This document shows positions 45,229 to 52,776 of a stretch of 64,000 nucleotides of DNA, piece after piece. The number at the start of each line of letters is the position of its first letter. Position 1 is the first letter of the stretch. The DNA is taken from the NCBI GenBank assembly GCA_009911065.1, contig QXWR01000006.1, forward strand, positions 91,112 to 155,111, in the 5' to 3' direction. The DNA is from Clostridiaceae bacterium. GTDB taxonomy: Bacteria; Bacillota; Clostridia; Lachnospirales; Lachnospiraceae. The notes under the pieces were generated by a model. The model saw nothing but the letters and a program-made list of their open reading frames with translations, had not been told where the DNA came from and ran no database searches. Made by a program: the position numbers and the translations under genes.

Positions 45229-46650
45229 ACGGCAACCACCAGACTCATTACCCACCATATCAGCAAGGGGGAAACCATCGCCAGCTCGCTGAAGGATCGT
45301 CTGGACTACGGGAAAGACCCGGATAAAACCCAGGACGGCCAGCTCATTTCTTCCTATGAGTGCGACCACCAGACCGCCGATGCCGAGTTTCTGCTCTCCC
45401 GGGCAAAGTATAAAGCGGTCACAGGCCGGGAACAAAAGCGGGAGGCGGATGTGCTCTGCTATCAGATCCGCCAGTCCTTTGTACCCGGGGAAATTACCCC
45501 GGAGGAGGCAAACCGGGTAGGCTATGAAACAGCCATGCGCTGGACAAAGGGCAAACACGCCTTTTTCGTTGCCACCCATACGGATAAAAAACATATCCAT
45601 AACCACATTTATTACAATCCGATCTCGCTGGATTATACTCGGAAATTCCGAGATTTCTGGAGATCGGCGGGGGCTCTGCGGCGGCTCTCTGACCGGGTAT
45701 GTCTGGAAAATGACCTGTCCGTGATCCGGCATCCAAAGCTCCACAGCAAGGGCCGTTTCCTACATTACGGCCAGTGGATCGGGGAGCGGCCCCCGTCCGC
45801 ACAGCAGAGGGTGCGGCAGGCCATCGTTGCCGCTCTGGAGCAAAAGCCCGCCGACTTTGCGGCGTTTCTCCGGCTTATGGAGGAGTCCGGCTTTGCGGTA
45901 AAGCATGGCCGGGGCGGGGCGATCTCGTTTCTCGCTCCGGGACAGGAGAAACTCACCCGCCTGCGTTCCTCTACCCTCGGGGACGGTTTTGATCCCGGAG
46001 ACATCCGGGCGGTGATTGCCGGGGAGCGGCCTATCCCGGTACTGGCAGACGAGGCCCCGGCTCCGGCCCGGCGTGTCAATCTGATTATAGATATTCAAGA
46101 GCGCATGGCCCAGGGCAAGGGCCCGGCCTATGAACGGTGGGCCAAGGTTTACAACCTCAAACAGATGGCCGCCGCCCTCCAGTATCTGCGGGAGCATGAC
46201 CTTATGGACTATGAAACGATGGCGGCCAGCACCGAGGCGGTGGTAGAGCGTTTTCATGCTCTCTCCGGGGAACTGCGGGAAACGGAGGCGGCCCTCGAAA
46301 AGACAGTCGGGCTTATGGCGGCAACAGTGGAGTATGCCAAGACCCGGCCTATATTTGATGGATACAAGGCGGCCCGGTACAGTAAAAAATATCTGGCCCA
46401 GCATGAGGCGGAGCTTTCCGACTATCGGGCGGCAAAGGCGGCGCTCAACGAGCTTTTGGCTGGGGAGAAACTTCCCAAAATGGCGGATATGAAAAAGGCC
46501 CGCCAGGAGCTGGCGGGAAAGAAAAAAGCCCTCTATGCCAAGTACCGCAAGGCCCAGGCGGATATGCGGCAGGCCGTGGTGGTCAAAGCGAATATTGATC
46601 ATCTGTTCGGCGTAACGGACGGACGGGAAAATAAGGCCCAGGAGCGATAG
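45229..46650 (+). CDS. MobA/VirD2-like relaxase, probable ACG start
   Basis: 473 residues. ATTRLITHHISKGETIASSL corresponds to the usual start of these relaxases, but the codon where ATG is expected is ACG (45229), seven bases after AGGAGG; an upstream in-frame TTG (45208) is the alternative. YQIRQSFVPGEITPEEANRVG and the metal-binding HIHNHIYYNP (motif III) identify a relaxase that nicks oriT and pilots the strand. The C-terminal third is helical and basic. Confidence 0.88.
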   Translation, partial: TATTRLITHHISKGETIASSLKDRLDYGKDPDKTQDGQLISSYECDHQTADAEFLLSRAKYKAVTGREQKREADVLCYQIRQSFVPGEITPEEANRVGYETAMRWTKGKHAFFVATHTDKKHIHNHIYYNPISLDYTRKFRDFWRSAGALRRLSDRVCLENDLSVIRHPKLHSKGRFLHYGQWIGERPPSAQQRVRQAIVAALEQKPADFAAFLRLMEESGFAVKHGRGGAISFLAPGQEKLTRLRSSTLGDGFDPGDIRAVIAGERPIPVLADEAPAPARRVNLIIDIQERMAQGKGPAYERWAKVYNLKQMAAALQYLREHDLMDYETMAASTEAVVERFHALSGELRETEAALEKTVGLMAATVEYAKTRPIFDGYKAARYSKKYLAQHEAELSDYRAAKAALNELLAGEKLPKMADMKKARQELAGKKKALYAKYRKAQADMRQAVVVKANIDHLFGVTDGRENKAQER

Positions 46651-46685
46651 CGACAGGCCGCAGACAACAGGCGCATAGCGCCGGG

Positions 46686-46710
46686 ACTTTGGGACATTTT
46701 GTCCCGAAGT
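46686..46710 (+). repeat. ICE palindrome, copy 12
   Basis: CTTTGGGACA-TTT-TGTCCCGAAG, 37 bases after the relaxase stop codon; the last copy before the cargo block. Confidence 0.85.
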
Positions 46711-46740
46711 CCTGCGGGTTTGGGGAGCTCCCCAACAAGC

Positions 46741-46792
46741 ATTTTTGCGGGGCCAGCGGCCCGGCAAAAATAGCAGGTGTGGCCACACCTGC
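46741..46792. repeat. Paired hairpins after the relaxase gene
   Basis: ATTTTTGC-GGGGCC pairs with GGCCCG-GCAAAAAT (46741-46771), a bidirectional terminator shape. It is followed at once by the perfect palindrome GCAGGTGTGG-CCACACCTGC (46773-46792). They mark the edge of the transfer module; part of oriT is possible but unproven. Confidence 0.55.
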
Positions 46793-46878
46793 CCTGCTTG
46801 CCATTTCGTGCGCTTCCGCTACATGGCGCAAAAAAACGAAGGTCACGCTTTTGACGCTCTCTCCATTCAGTTTATTTA

Positions 46879-47517
46879 CTAAAAGTGTAATATAGAAGGC
46901 AAGTGCTCCATAACAACAGCGAGATTTTTTATGTGAATTTGTTTATTCTCATAAGAGATTAAACCTATTTTTACACATTCTGCAATCGCTCGATTTACAC
47001 TCCTAATAGGTGTATTTGCTTCGATTGAAAGTTGCTTTTTCGTTAGTTTGTGTAGCTGTCCTTTGTGATTGTAAATAGCTATACACCGTAAAACTCTTTT
47101 ACGAACAGATAGCAAAGACATTTCCTCTATAAGTTGACCATTGTGTATCAGCTTTTCTGATATTATACGAATAAGCAGTTTTGTGGCTTCAAAATCACTT
47201 TTCAACCATTCTAAAAAATCGGTCTGATAAAGTGCTTCTACAATACACTTTTTAGTTGCGGTTATGCTTACAGGTTTGAAGTCATTATAAAATGGCTCTA
47301 CTTCACCAAATATGCTATTCGATTTATATAAGTAAACAGCGGCGACAGTACCATCATTATTTTGGATAGAGGCTTCTGCTTCTCCCTCAATTAAGAAAAA
47401 TACATATTTATTTTCATAACCTGCTATAATAATAGGATTTCCGGGATCATAAATTTTTTTCATTAGCTTTTTGCGAATTGTAATCGGCATACGGCCACGA
47501 AGTATTTCAGTATCCAT
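46879..47517 (-). CDS. Crp/Fnr family transcription regulator
   Basis: 212 residues from the second ATG (47517), eight bases from GGAGG; the first ATG (47523) is too close. The N-terminal cyclic-nucleotide-binding-like beta roll (ENKYVFFLIEGEAEASI, NSIFGEVEPF) is followed by a winged helix (KLTKKQLSIEANTPIRSVNRAI). No cysteine cluster of the FNR type is evident, so the ligand is unknown. It is divergent from the MccF-like gene and has a consensus promoter. It is AT-rich, unlike the ICE backbone. Confidence 0.85.
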   Translation of the reverse strand: MDTEILRGRMPITIRKKLMKKIYDPGNPIIIAGYENKYVFFLIEGEAEASIQNNDGTVAAVYLYKSNSIFGEVEPFYNDFKPVSITATKKCIVEALYQTDFLEWLKSDFEATKLLIRIISEKLIHNGQLIEEMSLLSVRKRVLRCIAIYNHKGQLHKLTKKQLSIEANTPIRSVNRAIAECVKIGLISYENKQIHIKNLAVVMEHLPSILHF

Positions 47518-47536
47518 AAGCATTTCCTCCAGAATG

Positions 47537-47585
47537 GGTCACTTGACCTTACTTTATTATACGAATTGGAGTATAATTTTGTCAA
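47537..47585. promoter_or_regulatory. Divergent promoters and operator between regulator and MccF-like genes
   Basis: Minus strand: TTGACA (complement of 47580-47585), 18 bases, TATAAT (complement of 47556-47561), full consensus. Plus strand: TTACTT (47549-47554), 17 bases, TATAAT (47572-47577). The dyad GGTCA-CT-TGACC (47537-47548) lies at the predicted start of the regulator transcript and just upstream of the plus promoter, so one site could control both. Confidence 0.65.
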
Positions 47586-47602
47586 GATAAAGGGGTAATA
47601 TT

Positions 47603-48640
47603 ATGATAAAACCAAAAGCATTAAAAAGAGGAGACACCGTTGCTATTGTGTCGCTATCTTCTGGTATGGGTGGAGAAAAGTCTCTTATCCATAGATATTA
47701 TACAGGTATTAACAGATTAGAAACTGTATTCGGGCTTCAGGTTATTACAATGCCCAATGCACTAAAAGGGAATGAATACTTATATAATCATCCCGAATTA
47801 AGGGCACAGGATTTAATGCAAGCGTTCAAAGACACAACCATTAAAGCGATTATTTGTATGATTGGCGGAGATGATACTATTCGCCTGCTTCCCTATATTG
47901 ATTACCAAATTATCAGAGAAAATCCAAAAATATTCATGGGCTATTCTGATACAACCGTTAATCATTTGATGCTTTATAAAGCTGGGGTAGTTTCTTTCCA
48001 CGGGCCTTGTCTCATGGTCGAATTTGCAGAAAACAAGCAGATGCACCAATATACCATTGACTGCATTAAACAAATGCTATTTTCTTGTGCTTCAGAAATG
48101 GAAATAAGTTCATGCAATATGTGGACTTCCGAATTTTTAGACTGGGCAGATCCTCAAAACCAAAGGATTGCGAGGAAAATGAAGCCCGAAAAACATGGCT
48201 ATGAAATATTACAAGGGACAGGTCGAGTTAAAGGAAAACTTCTTGGAGGATGTTTGGGCGTACTTAAAATGGTTATAGGAACAGAAATATGGCCCGCCCT
48301 TGACGAATGGGAAAATAAACTCCTGTTTCTTGAAACAGGAGAGGATTATCCTAAACCGGAAGATGTTTGCTACTTCTTAAGAAATCTTGTGGCACAAGGA
48401 ATTATAGATAAAATAAATGGAATAATCATCGGAAAACCACTGGATGAAAGATATTATGATGAATATAAAAATATTTATATTCAAGTTATAGGAAATGAAG
48501 CTAAGCGGCCAGACTTGCCTATTTTATATAATGTAAATTGCAGTCATACATCGCCTGTTTGTATCTTACCTTATGGAGTGATGGCAGAGATAGATTGCGA
48601 GCAAAAAAAACTTACCATACTTGAAAATGCCGTCTGCTAA
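47603..48640 (+). CDS. S66 peptidase, MccF-like microcin self-immunity / LD-carboxypeptidase
   Basis: 345 residues. The catalytic Ser is in IFMGYSDTTVNHLM; acidic and His partners are expected in LFLETGEDYPKPEDV and NCSHTSPV. The MccF branch cleaves the amide between peptide and nucleotide in microcin C-type antibiotics and processed aminoacyl-adenylates; the other branch trims peptidoglycan tetrapeptides. The linked regulator and ICE cargo position favour a protective role (inference). AAAGGGG precedes the start. Confidence 0.85.
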   Translation: MIKPKALKRGDTVAIVSLSSGMGGEKSLIHRYYTGINRLETVFGLQVITMPNALKGNEYLYNHPELRAQDLMQAFKDTTIKAIICMIGGDDTIRLLPYIDYQIIRENPKIFMGYSDTTVNHLMLYKAGVVSFHGPCLMVEFAENKQMHQYTIDCIKQMLFSCASEMEISSCNMWTSEFLDWADPQNQRIARKMKPEKHGYEILQGTGRVKGKLLGGCLGVLKMVIGTEIWPALDEWENKLLFLETGEDYPKPEDVCYFLRNLVAQGIIDKINGIIIGKPLDERYYDEYKNIYIQVIGNEAKRPDLPILYNVNCSHTSPVCILPYGVMAEIDCEQKKLTILENAVC

Positions 48641-48684
48641 TATGATTTTGCTCATTCTCTGAAAGCAGAAAGAAACGGAGATTC

Positions 48685-49050
48685 CTATTTTAGAACCTCC
48701 GTTTCTCTGGCTTTCTTAATCCCCTCGGCTGTGGCCTCCATAACAACAAGCTCTTTTTCATTCATAGAGTCTAAAAGTACATCAATGTGTTTTCGACAAC
48801 TGTTTCCGCCACGGTTGTTCTCTGTATAAAAAAATTGATCTACGGAAATATCAAACAGCGTGACGAGCTTAAAAAATAAATTGAAGCTGGGGTGCTGGCC
48901 TTTGTTTTCAATATTCATAATAGTTCGATCAGTCTTGCCGACTAACTCAGCGACATAGGCTTGCGTCCACCCCTTTTCTTCTCTTGCTTGTTTTAGTGCC
49001 AAACCGAGCCCATGAAAGTCAAATCTTCGTTCATCTTGGTTCATTCTCAT
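48685..49050 (-). CDS. XRE family transcription regulator
   Basis: 121 residues. The helix-turn-helix is ALKQAREEKGWTQAYVAELVG followed by TDRTIMNIENKGQHPS, and the C-terminal half is a short helical tail. Start 49050 or 49044, both near AGGGTG. It resembles regulators placed at the regulatory end of conjugative elements, and may repress the sigma factor/recombinase block or belong to the cargo. Confidence 0.85.
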   Translation of the reverse strand: MRMNQDERRFDFHGLGLALKQAREEKGWTQAYVAELVGKTDRTIMNIENKGQHPSFNLFFKLVTLFDISVDQFFYTENNRGGNSCRKHIDVLLDSMNEKELVVMEATAEGIKKARETEVLK

Positions 49051-49214
49051 ATCACCCTATATCATTGTACATTTCAGGTTAGATTATGAGAATGTAATTA
49101 AATTTTATGTAATGGGCTATTTTATTTCACTAACACTGTCGAACAGCGGTAATAAAAAAAACCGTTGTTTCGGCGGCTGGATTACTACGCGCCAAAACAA
49201 AATACAGTAGCCTT

Positions 49215-49259
49215 ACGGCGGTTTTGAAATAACAAATTTCAGACCGCCGTTTTCTTTTT
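49215..49259 (+). terminator. Terminator or attenuator in the leader of the sigma-factor gene
   Basis: ACGGCGGT (49215-49222) pairs with ACCGCCGT (49243-49250), with an inner TGAAAT/ATTTCA stem, followed by TTTTCTTTTT. It is the first of two terminators in a 560-base gap without a gene. Confidence 0.75.
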
Positions 49260-49277
49260 GAAAAATGAGAATACGGA

Positions 49278-49302
49278 GGGCGTATTAAAGTCGCCCTTTT
49301 TT
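49278..49302 (+). terminator. Second terminator in the same leader
   Basis: GGGCG pairs with CGCCC across a 9-base loop and is followed by six Ts. Shortly after, GACACGGCG (49306-49314) pairs with CGCCGTGTC (49330-49338), with TGGAGGT in its loop, so a ribosome site may be masked. Confidence 0.65.
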
Positions 49303-49501
49303 AAGGACACGGCGGAATTTTGGAGGTATCGCCGTGTCTATTTTTGCGTTTTTTCACAGCACCCATGATCTGTATCAGCTAAAAAAAGTGTAGCGCCCCC
49401 TCCGGGCCAGTCTGGTTATGAATGTGAAATTAGACGGTACATAAATGAATATGTAACTTCATGCGTCTGTGCGGCTTTGTGTCGCCCAGGCGCTTTTTTG
49501 T

Positions 49502-49525
49502 ACTTCGAGACAAATTGTCCCGAGG
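49502..49525 (+). repeat. ICE palindrome, copy 13
   Basis: CTTCGAGACA-AAT-TGTCCCGAGG, first copy after the cargo block, 86 bases before the sigma-factor gene. Confidence 0.85.
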
Positions 49526-49610
49526 TGCGGGGCGGCTCCCCGGGATGCCGCTCCCCACCGAGCCCCGTTTCGCTCACTCATCCACCCAACACCGAAACGG
49601 AGGTTTATTT

Positions 49611-50021
49611 ATGACTACAATCAATCTGAAGGATTTTTATTATTGGTACACACAGGATCAGTTTATCGAGGTTTCTGACGAGGTAGCCGAAGTATTTGTG
49701 GCTGATACCCGGCACGAAATGGCCTACCAGCGGCGGCTCTCCCGGCATAAGGCGCAGTATTCTCTGGACTGCGATGACGGGATCGAATATTCCGCCTGCC
49801 TGCATGAGCCCACCCCGCAGGAACTGCTGGAGCGTATGGAAATGTTCTGCCGTCTGTGGAACGCCCTTAACTCCCTGCCCGAAGTCCAGGGCCGGAGGAT
49901 CGACGCCCACATCATTCTTGGAAAAAGCATCAAGGAAATTGCCGAGGCTGAGGGTGTACATGAGGAGTCTGTCCGCCAGTCCATCAAACGGGGGCTGGAG
50001 CGCATGAAAAAAACTTTTTAA
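49611..50021 (+). CDS. Sigma-70 region 4-type factor of the ICE
   Basis: 136 residues from ATG 49611 (GGAGG upstream); a longer frame to 49461 would read through the palindrome. The C-terminal part (LGKSIKEIAEAEGVHEESVRQSIKRGLERMKK) is the sigma region 4 helix-turn-helix; the middle (PQELLERMEMFCRLWNAL) fits the usual spacer. Such small sigma-like proteins sit before the recombination genes in clostridial ICEs and probably direct their transcription. Confidence 0.82.
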   Translation: MTTINLKDFYYWYTQDQFIEVSDEVAEVFVADTRHEMAYQRRLSRHKAQYSLDCDDGIEYSACLHEPTPQELLERMEMFCRLWNALNSLPEVQGRRIDAHIILGKSIKEIAEAEGVHEESVRQSIKRGLERMKKTF

Positions 50022-50368
50022 TTTTTTTCATTTTCCCCACTTGGAAATGATGAAAAAATGTCTCGGTTTATGAGAGGAGGTTTTCTTCTCAGCACAGATG
50101 AACAGGAGCGGCCCCGGGCATAGTGCGGGGAGCCGGGCGGCGGGTGCGCTGTGACTTTCTCCATTGGGAAACGAGCGAACAACACCAACGCCGCAAATGG
50201 GCCGGGCCATCCCAGGGCCACGATCCGCCGCAGGACAGGCTGGCCGCCTGTCCCTCCGGGCCGCCCTCTCATCCGTGTGGGATCGCCGTCCCGAGTATCG
50301 TTGTCTTTGGACAGGTCAAGAAAATGTGGGCGGCGATCCCTTAATTTTAGGAAAGCGAGGTACAGTCT
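50022..50368. other. GC-rich gap with overlapping short frames only
   Basis: Several short frames of 60-73 residues overlap here on both strands (for example from 50151 and 50164). None has a good ribosome site together with a recognisable pattern. GAGAGGAGG at 50071-50079 precedes an 18-codon frame from 50097. No function assigned. Confidence 0.4.
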
Positions 50369-50572
50369 ATGAACTATGATCCAGCAGAATTGGCGGCCCT
50401 GTTATCTGAGCCGTGGAGTAACGGTTCCTGCAGGGGCTATATGATTATGGCAATGGAAAACTGCGGCTTTGTGGGTGATGACATCCGCCGTATCATGGCC
50501 GAGCTCCATGAGCTGTTTGACTTCGTTTCTTTGGAGGAGGCCGAGGCCCACTACCAGAAAAGCCCCTACTGA
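50369..50572 (+). CDS. Small ICE protein of unknown function
   Basis: 67 residues, acidic (YDPAELAALLSEPWSNG, IRRIMAELHELFDFVSLEEAE). AGCGAGG precedes the start. It sits between the sigma factor and recombinase genes, where excision or regulatory factors are usual, but no helix-turn-helix is clear. Palindrome copy 14 begins at its last base. Confidence 0.6.
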   Translation: MNYDPAELAALLSEPWSNGSCRGYMIMAMENCGFVGDDIRRIMAELHELFDFVSLEEAEAHYQKSPY

Positions 50573-50595
50573 CTTCGAGACATTGTGTCCCGATG
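50572..50595 (+). repeat. ICE palindrome, copy 14
   Basis: CTTCGAGACA-TTG-TGTCCCGATG, starting at the last base of the preceding gene's stop codon. Confidence 0.85.
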
Positions 50596-50696
50596 TGGAG
50601 CAAGACAAGAGGGCGGCACTGTTTCGGTGCCGTCCTCTTGCGTTTCCCCACAGGACAGACGGGAGGCGGTTTATTGATTTGAGAGGAGGTTTTACC

Positions 50697-50963
50697 GTGA
50701 GATTAAATGCACAGGTATTGGAACAAATGAAAAGCGTTGATATTGGCGCAGTGGCTCCCGAGTCCCTGGCTGATGTGAGCGGTATGACCTTTAACAACGC
50801 TCTCCCCAAAGAGGAGCGCATCGCCTGTTTCCTGCAGGCTGTTAAAAATCCATACTGCTTTTGCATTGGCGGTGTCGGTGTAAAAATTGAATTTGCGGAA
50901 AGCGGGCCGTCCTTGCAGGACACGCTGACAGACTTTCTGCTCCGGCAAAAAAGCGGGCTGTAA
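50697..50963 (+). CDS. DUF6870-like small protein
   Basis: 88 residues from GTG 50697 with GAGAGGAGG upstream; a longer frame from 50469 overlaps the previous gene and palindrome copy 14. LEQMKSVDIGAVAPESLAD and KNPYCFCIGGVGVKIEF resemble the DUF6870 proteins coded before serine recombinases in clostridial elements. The function is unknown. Confidence 0.62.
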   Translation: MRLNAQVLEQMKSVDIGAVAPESLADVSGMTFNNALPKEERIACFLQAVKNPYCFCIGGVGVKIEFAESGPSLQDTLTDFLLRQKSGL

Positions 50964-50986
50964 CTTTGGTTATGGCCTGTTTGCTA

Positions 50987-51010
50987 CTTCGAGACAAAGT
51001 GTCCCGATGC
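50987..51010 (+). repeat. ICE palindrome, copy 15
   Basis: CTTCGAGACA-AAG-TGTCCCGATG, 23 bases after the preceding stop and 70 before the recombinase gene; the last copy. Confidence 0.85.
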
Positions 51011-51080
51011 AAAGGCATCCTTGTTGTCCTGCCCGGGCAGAGTTATAATATAGATGTAATGTGATAGGGAAGGAGGAACA

Positions 51081-52766
51081 ATGGCACGAACAAAAAACAG
51101 AGGATTTCAGCAGAGTTTCTCTCCCTCTTATGCTGTCCGCCGCTGGCGGCTGGGCGCATACATCCGGCTCTCCAAAGAGGATTTGAAAAAGGCCCGGGAG
51201 GGTAAAGACGACAGCAACAGCGTAAAAAATCAGCGTGACCTGCTGGGAGACTTTTATTTCAAACACCAGGACGAATTTGAAAGCATTACCGAGTATGTGG
51301 ATGACGGACACACAGGAACAGACGCCAACCGGGAGGACTTCCAACGGCTCCTTGCCGATGTTATGAGCGGCAAAATAAACTGTGTGATTGTGAAAGACCT
51401 TTCCCGTTTCGCAAGAAATTACAGCGATGCTGGCAGTCTGATTGACAACCTGTTTGTACAGATGGGTGTCCGCTTTATCAGCCTTGCCGAAAATGTGGAC
51501 AGCTACCGTGACCCGGACAGCGTTTCCAGTATCATCGTCCCGATTACGAATGTAATGAACGATCAATACTGTTATCAGACCTCAAAGAAAATCCGGCAGG
51601 TATTCGATTATAAGCGGCGCAACGGCCAGTACATCGGCTCCTTTGCTCCCTATGGTTATCTGAAAGACCCGAAAGACAAGCACCAGTTGATCGTCGATCC
51701 CGATGCGGCTGAAATTGTAAAGCTCATTTATGATTTATGCCTGCAGGGTATGGCGAGGCGGGCTATGGTTTACTATCTGAACGATCACGGCATCCCAAGC
51801 CCCACAACATACCGCAGGGAAAAGGGCCTGCCTGCCAGTTCAACATCGGACAATCCCCTGTGGGGCGACAAAATTGTGACCCTCATTCTTACCAATCCGA
51901 TTTATACCGGGGATTTGGTACAGGGCCGCCGCCGGGTGAAAAGCTACAAAGTACACCAGATTGAACAAGTACCGGAGGAGGAATGGGTGCGGGTGTCCGA
52001 TACCCATGAGGCCATCATAGACCGGGAAACATTTGAAAAGGTGCAGGCCCTCTTAAAGCGTGATACCCGGACGGCTCCCCGGAAAAAGGAGCTCCACCTG
52101 TTCAGCGGTTTCCTCCGCTGTGCAGATTGTGGGAAATCCGTTACCCGGAGCCAAAGCGGGCAAAGCTACCGTTATCTTTGCTCTACCTACAAAAACCGCT
52201 CCCGGACTGCCTGCACCATGCACGCCATCAAACATGAACGGCTGGAGGCCGCTGTCCTGTTCGCTGTGCGGCAACAGGTACATCTGGCGGTTTCCTACTC
52301 CGAGATTATTGCCCGTATCAATTCGGCCCCTGTCAAAAAAAGCCAGTCTTTCCGGCTGGATGATCTGATAGCCGCCAAGGAGCGGGAACTGGCAAAAGTT
52401 ACCCGGTATAAACAGTCTCTTTATCAAGACTGGAAAGATGGGGAAATTACCCAGCAGGACTACCGGGATATGAAAGCCGATTATGAACGCCAGGCCGCAT
52501 CCCTCTCGGATATTCTATCCCGGCTGACCGCTGAACGGGCGGAACTGGCAAACGGTGTTGACAACGAGCATCCCGCTCTTGTGGCCTTTATGAAATACCA
52601 GAACATTGAAACGCTTAACCGGGAAATTCTGATTGAACTTGTAGACCATATCAAGGTTTACGAAAACGGCAATATCAGCGTGAAATTTAAGTTTTCAGAT
52701 GACCTCCGCCGGATTGCCGAGTACATTGAAATCAACACCACTCAAAACCCCGCTGTGGCGGGCTGA
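51081..52766 (+). CDS. Large serine recombinase (TnpX-like), ICE integrase/excisionase
   Basis: 561 residues. The N-terminal resolvase domain has RLGAYIRLSKED, with the nucleophile Ser, and DLSRFARNYSDAG. The recombinase domain follows (SFAPYGYLKDP, IYDLCLQGM), then a zinc ribbon (GFLRCADCGKSVTRS, ending ACTMHAI), a coiled coil (LDDLIAAKERELAKV) and a C-terminal DNA-contacting part (FSDDLRRI). These enzymes join attP and attB at a 2-bp core, GA in TnpX relatives. It is the last ICE gene, and a GTGGCGGG/CCCGCCAC hairpin follows. Confidence 0.95.
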   Translation: MARTKNRGFQQSFSPSYAVRRWRLGAYIRLSKEDLKKAREGKDDSNSVKNQRDLLGDFYFKHQDEFESITEYVDDGHTGTDANREDFQRLLADVMSGKINCVIVKDLSRFARNYSDAGSLIDNLFVQMGVRFISLAENVDSYRDPDSVSSIIVPITNVMNDQYCYQTSKKIRQVFDYKRRNGQYIGSFAPYGYLKDPKDKHQLIVDPDAAEIVKLIYDLCLQGMARRAMVYYLNDHGIPSPTTYRREKGLPASSTSDNPLWGDKIVTLILTNPIYTGDLVQGRRRVKSYKVHQIEQVPEEEWVRVSDTHEAIIDRETFEKVQALLKRDTRTAPRKKELHLFSGFLRCADCGKSVTRSQSGQSYRYLCSTYKNRSRTACTMHAIKHERLEAAVLFAVRQQVHLAVSYSEIIARINSAPVKKSQSFRLDDLIAAKERELAKVTRYKQSLYQDWKDGEITQQDYRDMKADYERQAASLSDILSRLTAERAELANGVDNEHPALVAFMKYQNIETLNREILIELVDHIKVYENGNISVKFKFSDDLRRIAEYIEINTTQNPAVAG

Positions 52767-52776
52767 TTCCCGCCAC
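52753..52776 (+). terminator. Hairpin after the recombinase gene
   Basis: GTGGCGGG pairs with CCCGCCAC around six bases, with no T run. It lies 20 bases inside the right ICE end. Confidence 0.55.

Noticed and set aside
50123..50379. Overlapping 71-73 codon frames between sigma factor and recombinase genes
   Set aside because: Mutually overlapping, no good ribosome site and no recognisable domain.
30057..51010. The ICE palindromes as a CRISPR array
   Set aside because: Spacing is 0.4-3 kb, and the copies lie between and within genes rather than around short unique spacers; no cas genes.
30057..51010. The palindromes as ordinary Rho-independent terminators
   Set aside because: No T runs follow, several lie inside genes, and the left-arm A variant is not compensated in the right arm.
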